Shown piece after piece: positions 1 to 6,719 of a stretch of 64,000 nucleotides of DNA. The notes beneath the pieces were generated by a model. It saw only the letters and a list, made by a program, of their open reading frames with translations, was not told the DNA's origin and ran no database searches. Positions within the stretch are counted from its first letter, which is position 1; each line of letters opens with the position of its first letter. The DNA is taken from contig NZ_JAKNUS010000007.1 in NCBI RefSeq assembly GCF_023155745.1, positions 62,001 through 126,000 on the forward strand, in the 5' to 3' direction. The position numbers were made by a program, and so were the translations under genes. The DNA comes from Microbacterium kunmingense. Its GTDB lineage: Bacteria > Actinomycetota > Actinomycetes > Actinomycetales > Microbacteriaceae.

Positions 1-193
1 AGACCAGGATCACGCGCATCGCCATCGCGAGCGTGAGCCCGAGGTTCCGGGCCTTCGCCTGCTGCTCTTTGGGGAGCTTGGAGGCGAGGATCGAGATGAA
101 GATGACGTTGTCGACGCCGAGGACGATCTCAAGCACGAACAGTGTGATGAAGACCGCGATCAGGTCGGGCGTGAAAGCGAAGCTGAAGTCCAC
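1..193 (-). CDS. TerC family integral membrane protein, 5' part only
   Basis: The gene runs off the left edge; only the first 64 codons are present. The predicted N-terminus has the TerC hallmark EIVLGVDNVIFISI near residues 19-32, followed by the KLPKEQQ loop and the start of the second membrane helix. TerC proteins are multi-pass membrane proteins linked to tellurite resistance and to metal (manganese) export or metalation of secreted proteins. The start is a GTG at 193; the reading frame is closed upstream by the hairpin at 206-232. Family assignment rests on the conserved LG.DN motif; the exact substrate cannot be told from this fragment. Confidence 0.85.
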   Translation of the reverse strand, partial: MDFSFAFTPDLIAVFITLFVLEIVLGVDNVIFISILASKLPKEQQAKARNLGLTLAMAMRVILV

Positions 194-205
194 GGTCACA
201 TCGTA

Positions 206-232
206 GGGGGGTGACCGGACCGGTCACCCCCC
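206..232 (-). terminator. 12-bp perfect hairpin, likely terminator
   Basis: Arms 206-217 and 221-232 are a perfect 12-bp inverted repeat around a 3-base loop. It lies between the stop of the SRPBCC gene (259) and the start of terC (193), so it would end the upstream ArsR/SRPBCC transcript. There is no U-tract on either strand. Confidence 0.6.
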
Positions 233-258
233 GTGATCTCGCGACCCGCCGCCGGTCG

Positions 259-1239
259 TCAGACCGTCGCGAGCACGCCCTCGAGCCGCGCGTAGCTGGC
301 TTCCATGCCGTCGACCATTCCCGTGCCGAGGATCATGTCGCGGGTCTCGGCGTCGGGGTACTCGATGACGAGGGTCAAGAGCGTCATCCCGTCCTCCTCG
401 TAGAACGAGAGGTCGTTGATCGTGCTGGGGCCGTCCGTCCCGATCATCCGCTCGGTCGTGACCGCGCGACGCGGCGGGTCGCTGAGGAGGAGTTCGCCTT
501 CGAAGCCGAACTCCTCCCCTTCCACACCCGGGTCGGGCACCCAGACGTTTCGGTAGGTGTCGCCGACGGCCTCGGCCTGTTCGGCCACGGGCATGCTCCA
601 CCCGTCGGGTCCGAGCATCCACTTCTTCGTCAGCTCCGGGTCGTGGTGGGCCTTCCAGACCAGCTCGCGCGGACCGCGGATGACGCGGGTGATGCGCACG
701 TGCTGGTCGCCGAGGATCTCCAGTTCGGTGCCGCGGCCCGCGGCGTATTCGCGAAGGTCGTGCAGCACCAGGTCGAGCTGGTTGATCGCGAGCGTCGACC
801 CCTCGACGGCGCCGAAGGCGACGACCTGCTCGAGCGCTTCGGACGAGGCGAAGTAGGTGGTGTTGACCAGGCGCGACCCGGTCGCGGTCGCCTCGAAGGC
901 GAAGACGACCCGCATCACCGGCATCCCCTCGAGCGGCGCACCCTCGTCGTTGGCGAAGGCGTCGAGCACCGTGAAGCCGCGGGGGGCGTCGATGGAGAGG
1001 AACTCCCACGAACCCCACGACTCCTCGCCCTTCGGGCTGGTCATGACGTAGCGAGCACGGCCCCCGGGCGTGAAGTCGAACTGCGGGAAGCGCGCCGGCC
1101 AGCCGGGAGGTCCCCAGAAGCGCTCGAGCTGCTGCGGATCGGTGAAGGCACTCCAGAGGCGGTCGACGGATGCGTCGAACTCGGCCTCGAGCGTCATGGT
1201 GAGCGCTTCGGGATCGGTGGTGACATCGGTGACGGGCAT
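259..1239 (-). CDS. Tandem SRPBCC (AHSA1-like) domain protein
   Basis: The 326-residue protein holds two SRPBCC (Bet v1-like, activator of Hsp90 ATPase type) domains: residues about 14-160, with typical VDRLWSAFTDPQQLERFWGP, and about 175-320, with RELVWKAHHDPELTKKWM. The fold is a hydrophobic-ligand pocket; no enzymatic residues are recognisable. It starts 4 bases after the last coding base of the ArsR gene (stop 1241-1243), so the pair is certainly co-transcribed. ArsR plus AHSA1-like protein is a common actinobacterial pair in which the regulator controls the SRPBCC protein. The ligand is unknown. Two fused copies, rather than the usual single domain, suggest internal duplication. Confidence 0.85.
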   Translation of the reverse strand: MPVTDVTTDPEALTMTLEAEFDASVDRLWSAFTDPQQLERFWGPPGWPARFPQFDFTPGGRARYVMTSPKGEESWGSWEFLSIDAPRGFTVLDAFANDEGAPLEGMPVMRVVFAFEATATGSRLVNTTYFASSEALEQVVAFGAVEGSTLAINQLDLVLHDLREYAAGRGTELEILGDQHVRITRVIRGPRELVWKAHHDPELTKKWMLGPDGWSMPVAEQAEAVGDTYRNVWVPDPGVEGEEFGFEGELLLSDPPRRAVTTERMIGTDGPSTINDLSFYEEDGMTLLTLVIEYPDAETRDMILGTGMVDGMEASYARLEGVLATV

Positions 1240-1240
1240 G

Positions 1241-1615
1241 TCATTCTCCTTCGTTGGATGCTGCGGATGTCGGTGTCTGCGGATCTTCGGCGAGCAGCTG
1301 GTCGAGGCGCGAGATGCGCGAGCGCCACAGCGCCTCGTAGGCGGCGAGCAACGCGCGGGCGCGGGCGATCATGGTCGGGTCGGCCCGGACCAGACGCTCC
1401 CGGCCCTCGGCGCGCTTGACGATGAGGCCGGCCGCTTCGAGCACCGCGACGTGCTTCTGCACCGCGGCGAACGACATGTCGTATTCGCGGGCCAGACCTG
1501 AGACGGAATGCTCGCCCTCGATCGCGCGGCGCAGGATGTCGCGACGCGTCGCTGCGGCGAGCGCGTGGAACACGCGGTCGATCTCGTCATCGGTCAACTC
1601 CGTTTGTACAACCAT
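1241..1615 (-). CDS. ArsR family transcriptional regulator
   Basis: The 124-residue protein is a winged helix-turn-helix repressor of the ArsR family; residues about 9-85 carry FHALAAATRRDILRRA, the recognition helix MSFAAVQKHVAVLEAAGL and the wing KRAEGRERLVRA. No CxC metal-binding motif is visible, so it is of the non-metal subgroup that accompanies AHSA1-type proteins. It heads a two-gene operon with the SRPBCC gene. A 9-bp inverted repeat overlaps its start codon and -10 box, which predicts negative autoregulation. The mRNA is predicted to be leaderless, with transcription starting at or next to the ATG. Confidence 0.88.
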   Translation of the reverse strand: MVVQTELTDDEIDRVFHALAAATRRDILRRAIEGEHSVSGLAREYDMSFAAVQKHVAVLEAAGLIVKRAEGRERLVRADPTMIARARALLAAYEALWRSRISRLDQLLAEDPQTPTSAASNEGE

Positions 1616-1652
1616 TTGGTTGTACGTTAGACGTGCGAGTGCGGCCTGTCAA
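1606..1652 (-). promoter_or_regulatory. ArsR promoter with overlapping operator
   Basis: On the minus strand a perfect -35 TTGACA (1652-1647), a 17-base spacer and a -10 TAACGT (1629-1624) end 8 bases before the ATG at 1615. The perfect inverted repeat GTACAACCA-TT-TGGTTGTAC occupies 1606-1625, covering the end of the -10 box, the predicted transcription start and codons 1-4. This is the expected geometry for a self-repressing ArsR regulator. Confidence 0.75.
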
Positions 1653-1715
1653 GGGTCGCCCGCCCGGGGCGGACCACGACGTTTCCGGGGAGCGAGATCT
1701 TCCGTCGGTGCGACG

Positions 1716-1749
1716 CCGAACGGCCCGGGCTTCCGCCCGGGCCGTTCGG
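1716..1749 (-). terminator. Strong 15-bp hairpin terminator
   Basis: Arms 1716-1730 and 1735-1749 form a perfect 15-bp stem with a TTCC loop. It lies 20 bases beyond the stop of the PepSY gene (1769) and ends the regulator-kinase-PepSY transcript. No U-tract follows. Confidence 0.7.
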
Positions 1750-1768
1750 TAAGGCGACGTCGCGTTCG

Positions 1769-2503
1769 TCAGTCGTCGACGTCGGCCGTGAGCACGGCGA
1801 AGTCGGCGTCGAGGTTCAGATCGATGAAGCGGGCGTCGTCGGTGAGGACGGTCACGTCGTAGGGAGAGGTGGCGTCGTCATCCACCTCCAGGTCGGTGAT
1901 CCGTCCCTCGGTCTCGCCGAGCGCCGCTGCGACGAGGGCGTCGACGGTCGCGGGGTCGAGAACGCCCTGCGGCGCCTTGTCGTCGTCGTCCGCCGTGTCG
2001 GTCGAGATGACCGTCGCCTGACCGTCCGGGCTCACGCGCACCTCGGTCTCGTCGCCGGCGCTGGTGCGGAACTCGACATCCCAGCTGCCGTCACGCTCGG
2101 CGTCGATGGCGACCGGGTCGCCATCGGCGACCTCGGCAGCAGCCGCGATGAGGTCGCTGAGCTCCGCCGCGGAGTCGGTGCCCATGTCGGGGGCGGCCGT
2201 TCCGGCCGATCCACCGGTGCGGTCATCGTCGCTCGTCGTCGCGCCGACGACGGCCCGGTCGTCGTCGTCATCCTCGAACGCGTCGGCGATCGCCGCACCG
2301 GCGGCGACGCCCCCTCCGGCGAGGAGGAGCCCGCCCAGAACGGCCCCCCCGGCGATCAGCAGCGTGCGCGTGCGCGGGCGCTTCCGGTCGGGGGCGGTCG
2401 CGGAGGCGGGCGCGGAGGCGGCGGAGTCGGCGGGGAGGGCGGGCTCGGTGGGGACGGCAGTGCCGGCGGCGGGGATCTGGGGGTCACGGGTCGATTCGCT
2501 CAT
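1769..2503 (-). CDS. Single-pass membrane protein with PepSY-like exported domain
   Basis: The 244-residue protein has a Pro/Ala-rich cytoplasmic N-terminus (about 1-44), one membrane helix (about 45-72) and a long acidic extracytoplasmic region. Two repeats of PepSY character follow: one with GDPVAIDAERDGSWDVEF..EVRVSPDGQATV near 127-165 and a second near 178-240 ending in an acidic tail. PepSY domains are inhibitors or sensors in the cell envelope. It is the third gene after a response regulator and histidine kinase transcribed in the same direction and has its own candidate regulator box (2527-2553), so it is probably the main target and output of that system. No lipobox is present. The ligand is unknown. 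Confidence 0.75.
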   Translation of the reverse strand: MSESTRDPQIPAAGTAVPTEPALPADSAASAPASATAPDRKRPRTRTLLIAGGAVLGGLLLAGGGVAAGAAIADAFEDDDDDRAVVGATTSDDDRTGGSAGTAAPDMGTDSAAELSDLIAAAAEVADGDPVAIDAERDGSWDVEFRTSAGDETEVRVSPDGQATVISTDTADDDDKAPQGVLDPATVDALVAAALGETEGRITDLEVDDDATSPYDVTVLTDDARFIDLNLDADFAVLTADVDD

Positions 2504-2526
2504 GCCCTCAGCGTGCCCGTCGGGTG

Positions 2527-2553
2527 CTGAAGCGAGGCTGAAGGATTCTGAAT
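2527..2553 (-). promoter_or_regulatory. Candidate response-regulator box upstream of the PepSY gene
   Basis: CTGAAG occurs at 2527-2532 and again at 2538-2543, an 11-base direct repeat, with a near copy CTGAAT at 2548-2553. OmpR/PhoB family regulators bind direct repeats with about one helical turn between half-sites. The same 17-base block with one substitution (CTGAAG, 5 bases, CTGAAG) stands upstream of the regulator gene itself. Confidence 0.6.
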
Positions 2554-2559
2554 CGCTCT

Positions 2560-3864
2560 TCAGGATGCCGCGGGCAGGGTCACGGTGAAGCGGGCGCCAC
2601 CCCAGCGCGACTCACCGAGCGTCACGTCGCCGCGCGACGACGTCGCGATGCCGCGGACGATCGCAAGGCCCAGGCCCGCCCCGCCGTCGTCGCGGGCGCG
2701 CGCCTCGTCGAGACGCACGAACCGTTCGAAGACGCGGTCGCGATCGGCGACGGGAACCCCGTCACCGTCGTCCTCGACCGTCAGGGTGGCGTGAGAACCG
2801 CGCTGCTCGACCGAGATCGCGATCCGGCCGCGCGCGTGCCGGGCCGCGTTGTCGGCGAGATTGCGCACGAGCTGCGCCAGGAGCTGAGGGTCACCCTGCA
2901 CCCGCGCGGCACCCACACCCGCGGCATCCACCTCATGTCCCGCCGCTCGCAACCGCACCGCCTCCGCCAGAGCGAGGTCGTCGAGATCGACCGGTTGCCC
3001 GGAGGAGGCGGGAGCCTCGTCGAGCCGCGCGAGCAGCAGCAGTGCATCGACGAGACCCTGCAGCCGCAGCCCCTCGTCGCGCACCACCTCGGCAAGCTCC
3101 GCCATCGACATCGCCTGGGGGTGGGTCTGCGCGAGCTCGGCGTGCTGGCGGATCGTCGACAGCGGCGACCGGAGCTCGTGAGAGGCGTCGGAGATGAAAC
3201 GGCGCTGCGCCTGCGCCGACGCGTCGAGCCGGTCGAGCATGCCGTTCATCGTCACCGCCAGCGCGGCGATCTCGTCGCCGGAATCCGGGACGGGCACGCG
3301 CTGCTCGAGACGGTCGGCCGTGATGCCGGCCACCTGCGCCTGTATCCGCGCGACCGGGCGAAGGGCCCGGGCCACCACGAACCACGTCGTCGCCGCCACC
3401 AATCCGACGATCAGCGGCACCGCGATCCCCAGCAGCAGCCCGACCGTGCCGAGCGTCTCGGTGTCGTCGTCGATCGGCACGCCGACCACCAGCACGAGAT
3501 CGTCGTCGAGATCCTCCGAGACGAACAGCACCGGGTCGTCGTCGATCGGCGCCACCCGGGGGTCGTCGGAGAGAGGCAGGATCTCCCCCTCGGCTTCCTC
3601 ACTGGCGGCCACCACCCGTCCGTCGGCAGCGACGATCTGGACGATTTCGTCGTCCAGGCCCGTCACGGTGCCGTAGCCCTCCGACTCGATCCGGTCGGCG
3701 AGCTCTTCGGCCCGGGTGGTGGCGGCGCGCTCCGACGCGGCCGAGACGCTCGTGCGAAGCACCTGGAAGAACGCCACCGCCCCCACGATGAGTACGACGG
3801 CCACGACCACCGTTGCGGCCAGGGTGGTCCGGGCGCGCACCGAGCGCCAGGCCGGCCTAGCCAC
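2560..3864 (-). CDS. Membrane sensor histidine kinase
   Basis: Two membrane helices (about residues 14-37 and 140-165) flank a periplasmic-side sensor loop rich in Asp and Glu. A HAMP linker (ALRPVARI), a dimerisation helix with SDASHELRSPL (phospho-acceptor His about residue 229), an N-box (NLADNAARHA) and ATP-binding G-boxes (DDGDGV, GLGLAI) follow in order, as in class I kinases. The acidic sensor loop suggests a cation or cationic peptide signal, but this is inference. I place the start at GTG 3864, which overlaps the regulator stop by 8 bases; an in-frame GTG at 3894 would add ten residues. It pairs with the response regulator at 3857-4534. Confidence 0.9.
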   Translation of the reverse strand: MARPAWRSVRARTTLAATVVVAVVLIVGAVAFFQVLRTSVSAASERAATTRAEELADRIESEGYGTVTGLDDEIVQIVAADGRVVAASEEAEGEILPLSDDPRVAPIDDDPVLFVSEDLDDDLVLVVGVPIDDDTETLGTVGLLLGIAVPLIVGLVAATTWFVVARALRPVARIQAQVAGITADRLEQRVPVPDSGDEIAALAVTMNGMLDRLDASAQAQRRFISDASHELRSPLSTIRQHAELAQTHPQAMSMAELAEVVRDEGLRLQGLVDALLLLARLDEAPASSGQPVDLDDLALAEAVRLRAAGHEVDAAGVGAARVQGDPQLLAQLVRNLADNAARHARGRIAISVEQRGSHATLTVEDDGDGVPVADRDRVFERFVRLDEARARDDGGAGLGLAIVRGIATSSRGDVTLGESRWGGARFTVTLPAAS

Positions 3865-4534
3865 CGTCCGCCGCCAGTCGGTAGCCGGCGCCACGGACGG
3901 TTTCGATGGTCTCGCGGCCGAACGGCCGGTCGAGTTTGCGCCGCAGGTGCCCGACGTACACCTCGACGATGTTCGGGTCGCCGTCGAAATCGTCGTCCCA
4001 GACGCCTGCGATGAGGTCGCGCTTGGACACCACCTGGCCGCGGCGGCGGATCAGGTACTCCAGCACCGAGAACTCCCGCGCGGTGAGCTCGACGGCGGTC
4101 TCACCCCGCCAGACCCGGCGCGCGCCCGAGTCGACCCGGAGATCTCCCGCCTCCCACACCACGGGCCGTTCCACCCCACCCCGGCGGATCAGTGCGCGAA
4201 GCCGCGCCACCAGCACGGCGAACGAGAAGGGCTTGGTCACGAAGTCATCCGCGCCGGTGTCGAAGGCCTCCACCTGGTCCCACTCGCCGTCTTTCGCGGT
4301 CAGCATGAGCACGGGAGTCCAGTTCTCCTCGGCGCGCAGCGCTTCGCACACCTTCCAACCGCTCATCCCGGGCATCATCAGGTCGAGCACGATCGCGTCG
4401 TAGCGGGCATTCCGCGCACGCCACAGACCGTCGACCCCGTTGTGCGCGACATCGACGGCGAAGCCCTCGGCCTCCAAGCCGCGGCGCACGCCGTCGGCGA
4501 GCCGCACCTCGTCATCGACTACCAGAATTCGCAT
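3857..4534 (-). CDS. OmpR/PhoB family response regulator
   Basis: The 225-residue protein has a receiver domain (1-120) with the acidic pair DD at 7-8, phospho-acceptor Asp51 (IVLDLMMPG) and the conserved Lys in VTKPF. A winged-helix output domain (about 130-222) has the family ending RGAGYRLA. It begins the regulator-kinase-PepSY operon. A direct-repeat box (4558-4574) sits 24-40 bases upstream of its ATG, so autoregulation is likely. The cognate kinase overlaps its stop codon. Confidence 0.93.
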   Translation of the reverse strand: MRILVVDDEVRLADGVRRGLEAEGFAVDVAHNGVDGLWRARNARYDAIVLDLMMPGMSGWKVCEALRAEENWTPVLMLTAKDGEWDQVEAFDTGADDFVTKPFSFAVLVARLRALIRRGGVERPVVWEAGDLRVDSGARRVWRGETAVELTAREFSVLEYLIRRRGQVVSKRDLIAGVWDDDFDGDPNIVEVYVGHLRRKLDRPFGRETIETVRGAGYRLAADGG

Positions 4535-4557
4535 CTCGAACAGTCTCGCGGGATGTC

Positions 4558-4574
4558 CTGAAGCGCGGCTGAAG
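4558..4574 (-). promoter_or_regulatory. Candidate response-regulator box upstream of its own gene
   Basis: CTGAAG at 4558-4563 and 4569-4574, an exact 11-base period, matches the block at 2527-2543 except for one base in the spacer. The position, just upstream of the regulator start, fits autoregulation. Confidence 0.6.
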
Positions 4575-4610
4575 CGGGCCGGAGCGGGGGATCACAGAGT
4601 CGGCGGCGGA

Positions 4611-5525
4611 TCACTCCGACGACGACGCGGCCCCGTGGTGTGCGCGCTCTCGTCGCGACGACGGAAGGAGGCGGCGGACACCCATCACCACACCGACGAT
4701 GATCAGCCCGGCGACAAGACCGAAGACGGCCGAGACGGCGGTGTCGACGATCCAGACGACGACGGGGCCGGCGGCCTCGACGAGATGCGTGATCGCGTGC
4801 AGGAGGTCGTAGGGCCCGTGCCAGAACGTCTCAGCCAGGTTGGTGATGACGAGGTGACCGCCGACCCAGAGCATCGCGACCGTGCCGATGACGCTGATCA
4901 CACGGAACACCGCCGGCATGGATGCGACGACGCGGGCTCCTGCGCGGCGCACGCTGCGTGACGGACTCTTCATGAGCCGGAGGCCGATGTCGTCGATCTT
5001 CACCAGCAGGGCGACCGCCCCGTATACCAGCGCGGTCATGCCGAGCCCGATGACCGCGAGCGCGGCGAGCGTCATTCCCAGCCCGAAGCCCGGATCAAGG
5101 CTCGTGAGGGCGATGAGCATGATCTCGGTGCTGAGGATCAGGTCGGTGCGGATCGCGCCGAACACGAGCTTCTTCTCATCCCGCGGCTCGTCGTCCTCGG
5201 TCTCGTGGTGCGCGCCGAACCACTCCATCACCTTCTCGGCACCCTCGTAGCAGAGGAAGCCGCCGCCGATGATCAACAGGAACGGCAGCACCCACGGCGC
5301 GAAAGCGGTGAGCAGCAGCGCGATCGGGATGATGATGACGAACTTGTTGACGAGGCTTCCGAGCGCGATCTTCCACACGACGGGAAGTTCACGTGCCGGG
5401 GTGATGCCCTGGACGTACTGAGGCGTCACCGCCGCATCGTCGATGACGACGCCCGCGGTCTTCGCGCTCGCCTTCAGCGCGGCGGTGAGGATGTCATCGA
5501 CGACGGCGAGCAGGCCTACCGACAT
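4611..5525 (-). CDS. DUF808 family (YedI-like) inner membrane protein
   Basis: The 304-residue hydrophobic protein starts MSVGLLAVVDDILTAALKAS and has the KTAGVVIDDAAVTPQYV segment (about 22-38) that marks the DUF808/YedI family. About six membrane helices follow, with a charged cytoplasmic loop (ETEDDEPRDEKK) near 108-119. The family has no established biochemical role. It is a single gene: the next gene upstream is divergent. A GAGGAG ribosome-binding site lies 10 bases before the ATG. Confidence 0.85.
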   Translation of the reverse strand: MSVGLLAVVDDILTAALKASAKTAGVVIDDAAVTPQYVQGITPARELPVVWKIALGSLVNKFVIIIPIALLLTAFAPWVLPFLLIIGGGFLCYEGAEKVMEWFGAHHETEDDEPRDEKKLVFGAIRTDLILSTEIMLIALTSLDPGFGLGMTLAALAVIGLGMTALVYGAVALLVKIDDIGLRLMKSPSRSVRRAGARVVASMPAVFRVISVIGTVAMLWVGGHLVITNLAETFWHGPYDLLHAITHLVEAAGPVVVWIVDTAVSAVFGLVAGLIIVGVVMGVRRLLPSSRRERAHHGAASSSE

Positions 5526-5649
5526 GTGCGCTTCTCCTCACGGCGTCGGCGATCGGAACACGACAGCTCCGCAACGCCAGGCCACCACGCTAGTCGCTCG
5601 CGCCCCGTAGCATCCCGCATATGGCAGATGGACGCAGGGAGTGGTAGCG

Positions 5650-6264
5650 ATGGTCGGTCTCACCGTCTGCGGTGGCACCGTCCACCGGACACCCGTCGAC
5701 ACCGCCGTCGGCGACCTGTCCGTTCAAGGCTCGACGGTCGTCTCCGACGCGGACCGCGCGACTGCGCCGACGGTCATCGACGCCCGCGGCTCGTCCGTGG
5801 TGCCGCTCTTCGTCGACACCGTCTTCGCCGCGCCGGAACCACCCGCCGCGGACGCGTTCGACCTCATCCCGGGGAACCCTGCGACCTTCGCCGTCATCGA
5901 CGGGCGCGTGGGGCCGGACGAGATCCGGAACATGCTCGTCGTCCGCCCCGAGCGACTCCGCGCCGTCGTCGTCGACGGTTCGGTGATCGTCCGGGACGGT
6001 CGGGCGGTTCGGCCGGAGGGCGCTGGGGTCAGCGCCACCGATCCGCGCCTCGCGGCGTGGACCGACCCGCGCCGCGACATGACGCAGTTCTTGACCGCGG
6101 ATGGTCGGTACAGCGAGACGCGGAGCGGCCGACGAAACGCCTGGACGGGCCGGTTCTGGATCGACGGAGCGAGGATCACCTATCTCGACGACACGGGATT
6201 CTGGGCGTTCGGGCAGTTCCACGGCCGCCAGCTGCATCACGCGGGGTTCGTGCTGGAGCCCTGA
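5650..6264 (+). CDS. Atu4866-domain protein with a barrel-less amidohydrolase-like N-terminus
   Basis: The C-terminal third (about residues 145-204; DGRYSETRSGRRNAWTG, DDTGFWAFGQFHG, LHHAGFVLEP) matches the small Atu4866 domain, a family without known function. Residues about 1-132 look like the two halves of an amidohydrolase beta-sandwich joined directly: VIDARGSSVVPLFVD resembles the strand that normally leads into the first metal-binding His pair, and GNPATFAVID...VVVDGSVIVRDGR resembles the closing strands. The metal-binding TIM barrel between them, including the HxH motif, is absent. I chose ATG 5650 because AGGGAG lies 8 bases upstream; an in-frame GTG at 5641 overlaps that site. Its 3' end overlaps the convergent VOC gene by 28 bases. 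Confidence 0.75.
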   Translation: MVGLTVCGGTVHRTPVDTAVGDLSVQGSTVVSDADRATAPTVIDARGSSVVPLFVDTVFAAPEPPAADAFDLIPGNPATFAVIDGRVGPDEIRNMLVVRPERLRAVVVDGSVIVRDGRAVRPEGAGVSATDPRLAAWTDPRRDMTQFLTADGRYSETRSGRRNAWTGRFWIDGARITYLDDTGFWAFGQFHGRQLHHAGFVLEP

Positions 6265-6617
6265 TCACCGCCGTCGATGACGCAGAACCGGACGCCCTCG
6301 GGGTCTTCCATGATCACGAAGTCGGCGTCTGCCGGCATCCGGTCCCACGGCACGATCCTCGCGCCGAGCGCCGTGAGCCGCGACACCTCGGCCTTCTGAT
6401 TCTCGGCGTAGAGATCGAGGTGGATCTTCGGCGGCAGCGCGCGAGGCGCCGGCACCGCATCGAGGGACACATTCGGACCCGGGCCGCGGCGCGGTCGCAG
6501 CAGCGCGAAGTCGACATCCCGCGGTTCTCGCACCTCGTAGTCGAGGGCCCGTGTCCAGAACGCGATCTGCGCGTCGAGGTCGTCGACACGGATGACGATG
6601 GAACCGATGGTGAGCAT
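6237..6617 (-). CDS. VOC (glyoxalase/bleomycin-resistance fold) family protein
   Basis: The 126-residue protein begins MLTIGSIVIRVDDLDAQIAF and has a single vicinal-oxygen-chelate module pair: DLDAQIAFWTRALDYEV near 12-28 and DADFVIMEDPEGVRFCVID near the end, with the His (KIHLDLYAE) and Glu expected of metal-binding positions. Such proteins bind a divalent metal and may act as lyases, dioxygenases or drug-binding proteins; the substrate is not visible. The start at 6617 is supported by a TAGCGT -10 box at 6630-6625, seven bases away, so the message is probably leaderless. Confidence 0.85.
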   Translation of the reverse strand: MLTIGSIVIRVDDLDAQIAFWTRALDYEVREPRDVDFALLRPRRGPGPNVSLDAVPAPRALPPKIHLDLYAENQKAEVSRLTALGARIVPWDRMPADADFVIMEDPEGVRFCVIDGGDQGSSTNPA

Positions 6618-6719
6618 GCGGCGAACGCTACGCCACCCGGCGTCTTCTCGCGAGGGATGTCGGGCGCGCAACTAGACTGATCGCGTCCGGCGCCCCGCGA
6701 TTCTCAGGAGTTCAGCCGC

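Noticed and set aside
4611-5525. DUF808 gene as part of the two-component operon
   Set aside because: Although on the same strand and upstream, 76 bases with the regulator box separate it from the regulator gene and the functions do not suggest coupling.
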